Under the pieces are notes generated by a model that had not been told where the DNA came from, did not search any database, and saw nothing but the letters and a program-made list of their open reading frames with translations. From contig JACGCM010002086.1 of the NCBI GenBank assembly GCA_014058105.1, forward strand, positions 1 to 64,000: a stretch of 64,000 nt of DNA, in the 5' to 3' direction. This DNA is from Kingdonia uniflora. Its lineage: Eukaryota > Streptophyta > Magnoliopsida > Ranunculales > Circaeasteraceae. The stretch's first letter is position 1. Every line of letters starts with the position of its first letter. Both the position numbers and the translations under genes were made by a program. Positions 10,603-20,821 of the stretch are shown one piece after another.

Positions 10603-11377
10603 AGAAAAATCGGGATGAGATCAAAGTTGAAGAGATTCCAGATAACTGCGTCTTTCCACCAAGGATGATTGTTTTGGGACACTAAAACGTTTTAACCTTT
10701 CTTCAATATTTTTCGAATTATCTACATCTTAAGGTTATCATTGTTTGTTTCCTATTTTACAATAAATGGATTGGGGTTTTCAGCTAAAAGATAGTGCTTC
10801 AGTTAATAGCAGATTGTGTTCTTACGTGTTTCGTTCATACCTTCTCAACTATTTACTCAACATATGATGAGTTAAAATAGGATAGTCTTTACAGAACACG
10901 ATACTAGGCGCATTATCATCAGTTGAACTTGACAAATAAATTGTCCTGAGGTCATCTGTATCTTACCCTATATGTGTAAGGCAAGAGAATCGGAAATTTT
11001 CAACAAAGAAAGCACTAAACGTATACCAACATTTCATGGCCGAGCAAATAACCTAATCTAGTGACCTGCATCTTTCCATATCCGATAAGAAAATATCCTA
11101 GTCAACTAGCTTTTGCGCCCGAATGAAAAATATTATATACTTAAAAGTCTTAAACGATATTGTCGAGCACCAAGATCTTTCTCTCTTTATTTCTCACCTG
11201 AATGCTCATCTATACTGCCATATGAAAGATGGGTCTCCTCGCCAATTCCTTATAAACTACAGAGCATATAGGAAAAGAGGATATTTATATGTGATTATAA
11301 TTCCATACTTCAAAATCAAGAAACTAAAATCCCCAGGCAATTAGCTAGCACCTAAGCATGTGTATCTTTTAAACCTA

Positions 11378-11537
11378 CAATGAAACCTATCTAAATGCAC
11401 CTCTTATAAATGCATAACCTGTCTAATCACACAATTTTTTTTGGTCCCATAGTCTGTACAATACATGAATATTAGACTCTATAAATGCACAACCTTTGTA
11501 AATGGTCCAAGAGTGTGCATTTAGATAGGTTTCACTG
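11378..11537. mobile_element. Emigrant-like MITE of unit 3 (160 bp)
   Basis: A shortened copy of the MITE at 1698-1901, with internal deletion but both CAATGAAACC and GGTTTCACTG ends and TA flanks. It carries the empty site of the unit 2 solo LTR. Confidence 0.65.
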
Positions 11538-11540
11538 TAT

Positions 11541-12305
11541 AACACGAGAACAAATCATTAAAAATTACATTCTAAAATCATAGTAGGTAAAAGAAATTAA
11601 AAATTCGAATGTTATTTTTCAAAATAAATTATGCGTATTTTAGGTTAAAGTATTAGACATAAATAAAAAATAATTAACATTTATCTCACATAATTTCTCT
11701 CATACTAGTGTATAATGTATATTAACGTAAGCTAGAACGACTGACACGTATATTTCATAATTCAAAAATGAATAATCAAAGTTGAGAAAAGAAAAATTTA
11801 AGTGATTATAGTAGTAAATGCGAAGATTTCCACGAGTAAATTGTATGGCAACAAATAATTTTTTTTAATTTCCTTGCCATGCAAATTGTGGATATTTTGA
11901 TTAAGCTTTATTACAAAATGCGAGCACTTATATCCCTCTAGGCATGAAAACGTCTATAAAAGCAAGGCATTTGCATCATTCAACTCATAGGAGTCATAGC
12001 AACCCCCGCTCAGAGAAACCTGTAATGGTTCAATCAAAATCAATCCCCCTATTCTCACATCCAAGGTCACCGGCATCTCAGACATATATAACCTCGAGTA
12101 TGTTGTAAAGAAATTAATTCCCTTTTATTTTTGTTAGATTGAACGCTACATAGAACCGTAAGTGTGCAATAAGTTGTTTTCTTCATCTCTTTATATATAT
12201 CTCAAATACCATGTAGAAGTATATAACCCGATTTTTACCGGGCAAATTTCACTAGAAGTAATGTACTTTTGTTATATAATACTTGAGTATCATATCTATT
12301 TCCGG
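11541..12305. other. AT-rich stretch without a recognised gene
   Basis: AT-rich sequence with no unit homology, present only between units 3 and 4. It leads into the disrupted coiled-coil frame at 12306. Confidence 0.4.
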
Positions 12306-12957
12306 ATGATGACACCACTACCTAATATGAAGCCTATCCCAGTCGTTGCTTCTGGGAAATCTGACGAGGATTGCCGCCACGTTGTTATTAGAGATGCGAT
12401 GTCAGCTTTTGTAGATGGAATGCAAGCCTAAGCTTTAGAGAAACGCCGAGAATGGGCAATGTCTAGGCTTGAAAGAGTCCAGTCTGATTTCGAATTAAGT
12501 TGTTACCAAGATGATATATCTTCTTTCCAGACCAGAGTGGAAAGCTATTTGGCAAAACTCGATGAATATCTTGCTGTGGATGATGCGGCCAAAAAGAAAC
12601 TCTTTCGCTCGGAATATAATAAGAAAGAGTTGGAGTTGAACATTGAGCTCCATGAATGAAACTCTTATGGCGCTTATGTCTCTTGAGGATCAGGCCAACA
12701 AATTCATGTACCAGTTTAGAGAAAACTACTGGCGTAGGATGTCGTTATCTAAGTGCATGATGGAGCTGTTAGAAGAGATCTACTCTGCGGAACAAGAAGC
12801 TAGGGACATTGCTAGCAAACAGAATGACGTCGATGCAAAAATGGAAGTTAACAAAATATCGTTAAACGCTCTTCAGTATCAGATGCCCGAGTTGAGGAAT
12901 GATTCAATATCGAAGCCCATAGAGGAAATCAGTGCACCTTTCTCTTCGAGAGGCTAA
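12306..12957 (+). pseudogene. Broken gene for an unrecognised coiled-coil protein
   Basis: One reading frame runs from an ATG at 12306 through ASGKSDEDCRHVVIRDAM, is stopped by a TAA at 12429-12431, and continues in the same frame with ALEKRREW and RLERVQSDFE. Near 12640-12657 a one-base shift moves it to the next frame, which continues with MALMSLEDQANKFMYQF to a TAG... stop region ending at 12957. Together about 215 codons encode a charged, heptad-like, probably helical protein. No intron is evident, so a retrocopy is possible. I do not recognise the family. Codon-level continuity across both breaks argues that it was once a real gene. Confidence 0.5.
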
Positions 12958-13154
12958 AGCTTGATTTCATAAATGCATTTCAAGTATCATTTCAAATTTC
13001 AATTATAAGATTCATTTGCAGTGGTCTTGTGTTTGCATATGATTTCAGTATACAGTAAAGCCTGTCATATTGCACCCTATATAATTGCACAACATCTCTA
13101 AATGCACAACAAACTTTGGTCCCAAAATCAAAATTCTTTCTAATAGTCACCTAT
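12958..13154 (+). repeat. Left half of diverged unit 4, with a MITE end
   Basis: It matches about 2730-2800 and 8190-8260 (TTCATTTGCAGTGGT and neighbours). A diverged Emigrant-like end (CAGTAAAGCCTGTC) starts at 13053. The Copia element is inserted at 13155; the remainder continues at 19636. Confidence 0.6.
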
Positions 13155-14228
13155 TGTAATATCTAAATAGGTTAAGTCTTATGAACCTGTAAGTATAGCT
13201 TTCCCTTTAATGAACGTTTTCAGCAACAATAAAGAGCAGCAGTAACTCAGTTGCTGTTCGTTGGATTGGTAATAACTCCGCAGCAGCAGTTTCAGGCAGT
13301 AGCAAACAATACCGCAGCAGCAGTTTCAGGCAGGTAACACCGCAGCGTTTCAGGCAGTAGCAAAACAATACCGCAGCAACAGTTTCAGGCAGGTAACACC
13401 GCAGCGTTTCAGGCAGTAGCAGAACAATACCGTAGCAGCAGTTTCAGGAAAGAAGTATAGCGCCTCCAACAAGAGAGAGAGGTTGTTATTGCTCGAGGCG
13501 TGGGTCGCACTCTCTTTGAAGAGTATTTCGACCTACCTCGGGTAAGGTAACGAGTCTAATCTCTTTCCAGGATACAACGAGCCTACGTATACAGTAGACT
13601 TCAGTTACCCGGAAGTCTACGTAATAATGAAGTATGCACCACAGGTAAGCCGTACAAGAGAGAGAGAGAGAGAAGAGTTGTGTTGTTTTTGAAGGTGGTG
13701 AGGAGTTGTTTTTATAGAGAGAGTTTGCCCAAGTTTGCCCAACGGCTCTCTCTTTATTCAAACGTGTGGGACGTGTCCCTGAGGATTAGGTCTCCTCAAG
13801 AGGTGGAGAGAACAAAGTGAAGACCAAGACTTAAAGAATAAACCAAGCCCAAGCCCAATGAACTTTTTATTAAAAAGATTATGGATACCCAAGCCCCAAG
13901 GACCCAAGGCCTCCAGAGCCAGAAGAGCCAATTTCCCAATCCCAAGTCCGAGCCCGAGCCGGCCCGGCCTACCGGGCCGCCTGAGAGAGGTCCAAGTGTG
14001 TATAGAGTATAAAATCCTCTCACACACTCACACAACTATACACTCTCTCTATGTCACATGTTACACACATGTCACATGGGTACTACCTTATATGTTTAGT
14101 TCCTCTATTGTTTATAAACAATGTGAGACTAAACTTTAGGCTATAGTATAGGAGTCACATAAAATAGATGACCAAGAGGTCTTGGGTTCAAGGCTCAAAA
14201 GAGGTATAAGTTTTGAAAAATTCTAACA
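13155..14228 (-). repeat. 3' LTR of the Copia element (1074 bp)
   Basis: Ends are TGTAATATCT and AATTCTAACA on the + strand. It contains a minisatellite built on GCAGTTTCAGGCAGTAGCAA (about 13270-13445). It is longer than its partner at 18789-19635, which lacks about 230 bp around the 13770-13990 equivalent. Confidence 0.9.
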
Positions 14229-14773
14229 ATCCCCCACTTTTAAAGACTTCTTAAAAATGATAGATGAATGAAAAGAGAAACGAGAGTACGGTTTCGATTA
14301 TAGAGTTGTACTTAAGTGAAGGTGTCCTTAGACTTGAACCTTTACGTAGTAGACAATCTTCAACGTATAAGAATAATAAGTGAACAGAGTCTTGAACTCA
14401 TTATTCGCTTTTATACAGTGAGGAAAACTACATACAACCCTACCATGTGCAATATCTAAATGCCAGCACTTTTCGGCCATGTGCTTAATCCCAGTATAGG
14501 TGAAGGCTTTAGAGAAGTTAGCCTAATTTCTCATAGGAAGCGGCCGCACATCCACAATCACCTTGGTGAATCTATGAAGAGTGTTCTTGTAGCTAGACAC
14601 CCCACTCAATTAAATGAGATATAGAACTCAGCCTAACATTCGCTTCAAGATATCATGCATATTTACATTTATGTACTGCGAGTTGAACTCTGGAGTGACA
14701 AGATCCTTATTTGCATGATTCTATATCACAGTAATTTGTTTTCCCCATTGAACCTATTTTTTGGGATTTCCAG

Positions 14774-17530
14774 TCATTTAGGTTGGGTTCCCACAACTTG
14801 TGATTCAATAACAGGCTTTAGCCCCATCCCTAAGGATGTGCTCCACACTTTGTCACGAGACAATCCTTTCGTCAAAGGATCTGCCAAGTTGTTTTTCGAT
14901 CTTACAAAATCCACTGTAACAGTACTAGATGTGAGGTAACCTCTCATCGTACTGTGTTTGCGACGTATCGCTAACTTCTTACCATTATAATAATTGTTTT
15001 GTACTCTGAGTATCGCAGCAGTACTATCTGAGTGGATCAGTATCGGTGGTATAGGCCTACTCCATAAAGGAATATAAGACAAGAGGTCTTTCAACCAACT
15101 TGCCTCTTCACTAGCTGCAGCTAGTGCTACTAACTCAGACTCCATAGTCGACTGAGCTAGAATCGTTTGTTTCTTGGATCTCCAAGAAATCGCCCCTCCA
15201 GCTATACTAAACACGTATCCGCCGGTGGCTTTGGAATCATCCGAAAATGAGTTCCAATCTGCATCGCTAAATCCATCAAGGACCGCGGGAAACTTCTGAT
15301 AGTGTAAACCCAAGTTCATGGTTTTATTCAAGTACCGCATAACTCTATCAATGGCACCCCAGTGCGCCAAACTTGGTTTACTCGTAAATCTACATAGAAC
15401 CCCTACAGCATAAGCTATATCAGGTCTAGTACAGTCCGTAGCGTAGCGAAGGCTTCCAATAATACTTGCGTATTCTTTCTGTCTAACTGCCTCTCCCAAG
15501 TTCTTTAAAAGTTTAACTTGTGGATCACAAGGAGTACACGCAGGTCTACGGTCAAAATATTTGTACTTCTTTAAGATCTTCTCAATATAATGAGATTGAT
15601 CAAGAGTAATACCAGTGTCTGTGCGTGTGATCTTCATGCCTAAAATTACACTAGCCTTGCCTAGGTCCTTCATATCAAAATTATTGTTAAGCATGTTTTT
15701 GGTCTCTAAAATAATGTCAAGTGTAGAACCAAAAATAAGTAGATCGTCAACGTAAAGACATATCATAATACAACTTTCACCAGATACTTTATAATATAGA
15801 CATTTATCAACAACGTTAATCTTAAAACCATTTAAAAGAAGTAATTGGTCGATTTTATCATGCCACTGTTTTGGAGCTTGCTTTAGACCGTATAAGGTCT
15901 TGTTCAGCTTGCAGACTTTGTGTTCCTCACCAGGTACCACAAAGCCTTCAGGCTGATCCATATATAATTCCTCTTCAAGCTCTCCATTTAAAAATGCGGT
16001 TTTTACATCCATTTGGTGAATTAACAAATTGTGCACGGCAGCAACGGCTAATAATACTCTAATGGTAGTCACACGAGTAACTGGGGAATATGTGTCGAAG
16101 AAATCAATGTTTTCTTTTTGCACATATCCCTTTGCTACAAGTCTTGCCTTATATTTATCTATAGTACCATCTGGTTTAAGTTTTTTCTTTAATATCCATT
16201 TACACCCAATAGAGCGACTACCAGGAGGTAAGTTAACTAAATCCCAAGTTTCATTTGTAGTAAGAGAATCCATTTCATCATCAATGGCCTCTTGCCACAA
16301 ATCAGCATCACCTGAGGTTAACGCTTCTCTAATAGTATTGGGGTCCGATTCTAAGGTATTTACAACAAAATCGTTACCAAAATCTTTTGTAATCTTTAAA
16401 CGTTTACCTCTACGAAGTTCTGGGTCTGTATCATGAAAATCAACAGCTCTAGGAACGTTTACTTGAGGTACATTAGGGGTCGAAGACGTAGAAGGTTGAG
16501 AACCCCCACTACTACCCCCACTGTCCCTCAGTAAGTAGGGAAACTTGTCCTCATAGAAATCAACATCTAGTGATTCAATTATTATATTATCCTTAATATC
16601 AAGAAACCTATAGGCTTTACTGTTTATAGCATAACCAATGAAAATGCATTCTAAAGCTCTACTGGCTAGTTTGGTCCGTTTAGGATCAGGTTTACGAACA
16701 TAGGCTAAACATCCCCAAACCTTAAAATAGCTAACATTAGGTTTTCTTTTTCTCCAAATTTCATAAGGTGATAATTCAGATGTGATATGAGGAATACGGT
16801 TTAAAACATGGGATACAGATAATAATGCTTCACCCCATAAAGATTTGGGTGATCCAGAACTAAGTAACATAGTAACTATTAGCTCAGTATACGTTCTATT
16901 TTTACGTTCAGCTTTACCGTTAGATTCTGGAGAATAAGGAGCAGTTGTTTCATGTATGATCCCTAAGGATTCATACAAGTTTTGAAATTCATGTGAATCA
17001 TATTCTGTGCCTCTATCACTACGAAATCTTTTAATGTGTCTATCAAACTGATTTTTCACTTCGGTTACATATGTCCTAAACATATCTATAGCATCACTTT
17101 TGTGACGCATCAGATAAACTTGAGTATAGTTTGAATGATCATCTATAAAAGTTATAAAATATCTTTTACCATTTCGAGTTAATGTACCGTCCATTTCGCA
17201 TATGTCCGAGTGTACTAAATCTAAAAGTTGTGTTTCCCTTACAACACTTTTATGTGAGGTTTTAGTAATCTTAGCTTGACTACAAGATTGACATTTATTA
17301 AAATCATTTAAATCTATTTTAGGGATCATACCAAGTTTACTCATATTGTGTACTAATTTCTTATTAACATGACACAGTCTAGAGTGCCAAATATTAAAAG
17401 AAGACAATAAGTAAGCAGAAGCAGATTTATTCATTTCAATACTCATTTTGAACATTCCATTACAAGCAAAACCCTTTCCCACAAAAATCCCACCCTTAGT
17501 CAAAATGTACTGATCTGAGCCAATAGTTTG
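14774..17530 (-). CDS. Copia pol: integrase, reverse transcriptase, RNase H
   Basis: From 17503 there are 909 residues. The integrase has an HHCC zinc site at about 40-75 and a catalytic D-D-E (DICE near 98, RSDRG near 160, GKAERK near 198). The reverse transcriptase starts near 437 (WILKKKLKPDG), with the YVDD active site near 584. RNase H starts near 749 (SDADW) and includes the STMESE and SDSTAAI motifs. The frame opens right after the TAG at 17533-17531 and lacks its own ATG in a good position, so it would depend on readthrough, or the element is dead. It is otherwise uninterrupted to the TGA-side end at 14774. Confidence 0.9.
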   Translation of the reverse strand, partial: QTIGSDQYILTKGGIFVGKGFACNGMFKMSIEMNKSASAYLLSSFNIWHSRLCHVNKKLVHNMSKLGMIPKIDLNDFNKCQSCSQAKITKTSHKSVVRETQLLDLVHSDICEMDGTLTRNGKRYFITFIDDHSNYTQVYLMRHKSDAIDMFRTYVTEVKNQFDRHIKRFRSDRGTEYDSHEFQNLYESLGIIHETTAPYSPESNGKAERKNRTYTELIVTMLLSSGSPKSLWGEALLSVSHVLNRIPHITSELSPYEIWRKRKPNVSYFKVWGCLAYVRKPDPKRTKLASRALECIFIGYAINSKAYRFLDIKDNIIIESLDVDFYEDKFPYLLRDSGGSSGGSQPSTSSTPNVPQVNVPRAVDFHDTDPELRRGKRLKITKDFGNDFVVNTLESDPNTIREALTSGDADLWQEAIDDEMDSLTTNETWDLVNLPPGSRSIGCKWILKKKLKPDGTIDKYKARLVAKGYVQKENIDFFDTYSPVTRVTTIRVLLAVAAVHNLLIHQMDVKTAFLNGELEEELYMDQPEGFVVPGEEHKVCKLNKTLYGLKQAPKQWHDKIDQLLLLNGFKINVVDKCLYYKVSGESCIMICLYVDDLLIFGSTLDIILETKNMLNNNFDMKDLGKASVILGMKITRTDTGITLDQSHYIEKILKKYKYFDRRPACTPCDPQVKLLKNLGEAVRQKEYASIIGSLRYATDCTRPDIAYAVGVLCRFTSKPSLAHWGAIDRVMRYLNKTMNLGLHYQKFPAVLDGFSDADWNSFSDDSKATGGYVFSIAGGAISWRSKKQTILAQSTMESELVALAAASEEASWLKDLLSYIPLWSRPIPPILIHSDSTAAILRVQNNYYNGKKLAIRRKHSTMRGYLTSSTVTVDFVRSKNNLADPLTKGLSRDKVWSTSLGMGLKPVIESQVVGTQPK

Positions 17531-18760
17531 CTAAAATCCTGCCTTGTTGAGAAGATAGCCAGAAATAAGATTCTTCCTCATTTCAGGAGTGTGCATCACA
17601 TCCTTCAGAGTCACTGTCCTTCCAGAGGTAAATGTCAGTTCAACATCTCCAGTGCCTAGCACTTTGGTGCAATGGGAATCCCCAAGTAGCACCTTCTGGT
17701 CTTCAGTTTCCTTATAGGTCTTGAACCAATTGCGTTCATAGCATACATGCCTAGAAGCGCCCGAATCAGCCCACCACCCGTCGGTTCCACCGACCATGTT
17801 GATCTCCGTGATCATAGCCACTAAGGGCTCTTCGGTAACGTTGGCTTGAGAAACAGGTTTTCGGTTCCGGCAGTTTCTAGATATGTGTCCAGGCTTGTTA
17901 CAGTTGAAACACACAATAGAAACTGTTCCGTTATATGGTGGGGATTTTTGGTTCGTTCCCTTATTAGGATTTTGGTGTCCATTTTTCTGACGGTTATTCG
18001 GATTACCACCGTTAAGACGGTTGTTCCGATTACCGTCATTCTTAGCCTTGAAAGGTTTCTCTTTAGGTTTCAGATGGACCTTCCCTTTGGCTTGAACCAA
18101 AAGGATTTCCTCTTTCAGGTCTTGTTTTCTAGATTCTTCTTCAACCCTAAGACGAGTAATCAAGTTCTCCATGGTAAGTTCCTTTGACTTGTGTCGCAGG
18201 ATATTTTTATAGTCTTTCCAATTAGGCGGTAATTTGTCAATCATCACGGCAACTTGAAATTGTTCATCAAGAGGTATCCCTTCGGACACGATCTCATGTG
18301 CAATTCGTTGCAACTCATGTGATTGGGAAATTACTGGCTTATCGTCGACCATAGTGAACTTGAGATATCGGCTTACGGCAAACTTTTTAGAGCCTGCCTC
18401 TTCCGTATCATACTTCCTCTGTAATGCATCCCAAACGGCTTTCGCAGTTTCGGACTGTAGATAGTAATCGTACAGTTCGTCTGCTAGACCGTTCAAGATG
18501 AAATTACGGCATTTGAAGTCAGCCTCAGTCCAGTTCGAAATTGATTCTAAGGTTTTGTCATAATCGTTTGTAATCAGGTCAGGGTCTATTGCAGGTACGG
18601 GAACAGGAGGCTCAACAGGGCATTCTTGTTCCAGAACATACGCCACTTCCTTAAGTGTGAGATAGAAGAACATTTTGTTCTTCCACCTCTTGAAGTTGAG
18701 ACCATCAAACCTAGAGGGTTTGTTGGAATCAAACTTCAGCACTTCTGAGGAAAGAACCAT
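17531..18760 (-). CDS. Copia gag and protease
   Basis: 409 residues. The N-terminal part matches the copia gag (UBN2-like) fold. A CCHC zinc knuckle (CFNCNKPGHISRNC) lies near 281 and the aspartic protease motif DSGAS near 333. Translation ends at a TAG after LLNKAGF, where related copia polyproteins normally read straight into the GAG-pre-integrase region, so the stop looks like a point mutation. A UAG followed by CAA resembles the start of some leaky-stop contexts but lacks the full consensus. Confidence 0.88.
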   Translation of the reverse strand: MVLSSEVLKFDSNKPSRFDGLNFKRWKNKMFFYLTLKEVAYVLEQECPVEPPVPVPAIDPDLITNDYDKTLESISNWTEADFKCRNFILNGLADELYDYYLQSETAKAVWDALQRKYDTEEAGSKKFAVSRYLKFTMVDDKPVISQSHELQRIAHEIVSEGIPLDEQFQVAVMIDKLPPNWKDYKNILRHKSKELTMENLITRLRVEEESRKQDLKEEILLVQAKGKVHLKPKEKPFKAKNDGNRNNRLNGGNPNNRQKNGHQNPNKGTNQKSPPYNGTVSIVCFNCNKPGHISRNCRNRKPVSQANVTEEPLVAMITEINMVGGTDGWWADSGASRHVCYERNWFKTYKETEDQKVLLGDSHCTKVLGTGDVELTFTSGRTVTLKDVMHTPEMRKNLISGYLLNKAGF

Positions 18761-18788
18761 ATTATAGGAAATAAATACTCTTCAAAAT

Positions 18789-19635
18789 TGTAATATCTAA
18801 ATAGGTTAAGTCTTATGAACCTGTAAGTATAGCTTTCCCTTTAATGAACGTTTTCAGCAACAATAAAGAGCAGCAGTAACTCAGTTGTTGTTCGTTGGAT
18901 TGGTAATAACTCCGCAGCAGCAGTTTCAGGCAGTAGCAAACCGGAGTTAACACCGCAGCAGCAGTTTCAGGCAGTAGCAAACAATACCGCAGCAGCAGTT
19001 TCAGGCAGGTAACACCGCAGCGTTTCAGGCAGTAGCAAAACAATACCGCAGCAACAGTTTCAGGCAGGTAACACCGCAGCGTTTCAGGCAGTAGCAAAAT
19101 AATACCGTAGCAGCAGTTTCAGGAAAGAAGTATAGCGCCTCCAACAAGAGAGAGAGGTTGTTATTGCTCGAGGCGTGGGTCGCACTCTCTTTGAAGAGTA
19201 TTTCGACCTACCTCAGGTAAGGTAACGAGTCTAATCTCTTTCCAGGATACAACGAGCCTACGTATACAGTAGACTTCAGTTACCCGTACAAGAGAGAGAG
19301 AGAGAAAAGTTGTGTTGTAACTGTGTTATTTTTGAAGGTGGTGATGAGTTGTTTTTATAGAGAGAGTTTGCCCAACGGCCGGGCCGGCTGAGAGAGGTCC
19401 AAGTGTGTATAGAGTATAAAATCCTCTCACACACTCACACAACTATACACTCTCTCTATGTCACATGTTACACACATGTCACATGGGTACTACCTTATAT
19501 GTTTAGTTCCTCTATTGTTTATAAACAATGTGGGACTAAACTTTAGGCTATAGTATAGGAGTCACATAAAATAGATGACCAAGAGGTCTTGGGTTCAATG
19601 CTCAAAAGAGGTATAAGTTTTGAAAAATTCCAACA
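18789..19635 (-). repeat. 5' LTR of the Copia element (847 bp)
   Basis: Ends are TGTAATATCT and AATTCCAACA on the + strand. Compared with 13155-14228 it has extra minisatellite units (about 18915-19120), a deletion after TTTGCCCAACGGCC (about 230 bp) and a smaller deletion near 19282. The ACACTCACACAACTATACAC block near the 5' transcribed end is kept. Confidence 0.9.
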
Positions 19636-20119
19636 CCTATATAATTGCACAACATGTACATTTGCACATTTTTTGGCGGCTCCCCAGCGACACAAATCTA
19701 ATTAGACGGTTCTTTTTAATCAAAACATTCGTCGAGTAAGCTGTATGAGATCTCATTTTTTGTGAGACTGAAAGCTATGAGTCAATAATAGTATAATCGT
19801 TATTTTCTTTTTTCTATCTTGAGAATGCTAAACATGGGATGCCTGCCTGACCAACATGTTCAAATATGCTAGAAAAAAAAGAAGCTAAATTTGGAGAGAT
19901 TTGTTCAAATATGCTGAAAAAAAGAAGCTAAATTTGGATTTCAGTTTTCAGTTTGGCCATACTAAAACAATATGGTGGATATCACCAATAACTAAACCCT
20001 ATTTTTGGAATTAGACTCTCCCTATAAATCACCAAAAACGTTCTCATAAACGCATTGAAGCAATAGTAATCGTTAACCAAAAGATATCATATTATCATAC
20101 TATTCTCTACTAATCAGTC
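19636..20119 (+). repeat. Right half of diverged unit 4 and promoter of RALF copy 4
   Basis: It resumes the interrupted unit: 19680-19870 matches about 2815-2995 and 8275-8455 with many differences, then jumps to the conserved RALF core promoter from about 19985. The TATAAAT box is at 20023-20029, 97 bp before the ATG. Confidence 0.6.
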
Positions 20120-20383
20120 ATGGGGTTTAATAAGATACTTATATTATCTATTGCTGCAATCCTTGTAAGTTCTTTCTTCATCGAGATCACAGAGGCGACA
20201 CGCGACAGTTTTATAAACAATGGTCCTATCATTAAGGGTGATCCGGAAAGGTGTGTAGGTCACAGTAAGGGTCAAATTGGAAATTGCTTAGGAAAACCTT
20301 TTAACCATTACAATAGAGGTTGCAATAAGAGTGAAGGGTGCAAAGGCGATCGAGGAACTGGAGAAGCCGGAAATGGAAGATAA
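20120..20383 (+). CDS. RALF-like secreted cysteine peptide, copy 4
   Basis: 87 residues, intronless. The signal peptide (MGFNKILILSIAAILVS core, residues 1-26) is followed by a mature part with FINNGPI, C-x10-C, the FNHYNRGC block and the fourth Cys. The C-terminus differs from copies 2 and 3 (GDRGTGEAGNGR). The +2-frame tail remnant after the stop ends RMNVLGH with a TAA at 20467-20469. It is older than the unit 2/3 pair but clearly the same lineage. It lies 439 bp upstream of the GDSL gene on the same strand; the two are separate plant transcription units. Confidence 0.87.
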   Translation: MGFNKILILSIAAILVSSFFIEITEATRDSFINNGPIIKGDPERCVGHSKGQIGNCLGKPFNHYNRGCNKSEGCKGDRGTGEAGNGR

Positions 20384-20821
20384 AGAAGAAGTGAAGAGCA
20401 GTCGGGAAGGGATCAAAGTTAAAAAAAAAATCCATCTTTCAACAAAGGATGAATGTTTTGGGACACTAATATGTTCCAACTTTTCTTCAATATTTTACGA
20501 ATAATCTACATTGTAATTAAGCTTATACTCCGCTGTAATATCCTATTTTACGAATAAGATAGTGCTTCGTTTAATAGCCGATTGCGTTCTTGACAAAATA
20601 TAATTTATTTAGGTCCCAACACACTCATATGTAACACAGTTAAATCGCAGAAGCTACATGTCAGCCTTTCATTGATTAAACGTAACCAATAAAGCGACAA
20701 TTTAATACAACTAAACAGGGACCGGCCATTAAAATTCTAGCAAACCTGTCTGCAAATTTTTGGATGAGTTCACCATACTCTCTCCTAAACCTCAACATTT
20801 TAGAGTCTGTTTTAACGAAAA

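Larger units (their letters stand above)
9681..11540 (+). repeat. Tandem unit 3 (truncated)
   Basis: The third copy matches units 1 and 2 from the shared edge through the RALF gene to the right end of the MITE at 11537, then diverges. The retroelement-like block and second MITE are missing. Unit-like sequence returns at 12958-13154 and 19636-20119. Confidence 0.8.
13155..19635 (-). mobile_element. Copia LTR retrotransposon, nearly complete (6.5 kb)
   Basis: The target duplication CCTAT lies at 13150-13154 and 19636-19640. The element reads on the minus strand: 5' LTR 19635-18789, gag-protease 18760-17531, integrase-RT-RNase H to 14774, polypurine tract (AAAAGTGGGGGAT) at 14241-14229 and 3' LTR 14228-13155. 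The order PR-IN-RT-RNase H identifies Ty1/copia. Only 28 bp separate the 5' LTR from the gag ATG, and I see no TGGTATCAGAGC-type primer site there. An in-frame TAG separates gag-protease from pol. Confidence 0.93.

Noticed and set aside
15871..16436. Frames on + opposite the Copia pol
   Set aside because: Antisense shadows of the pol gene without independent support.
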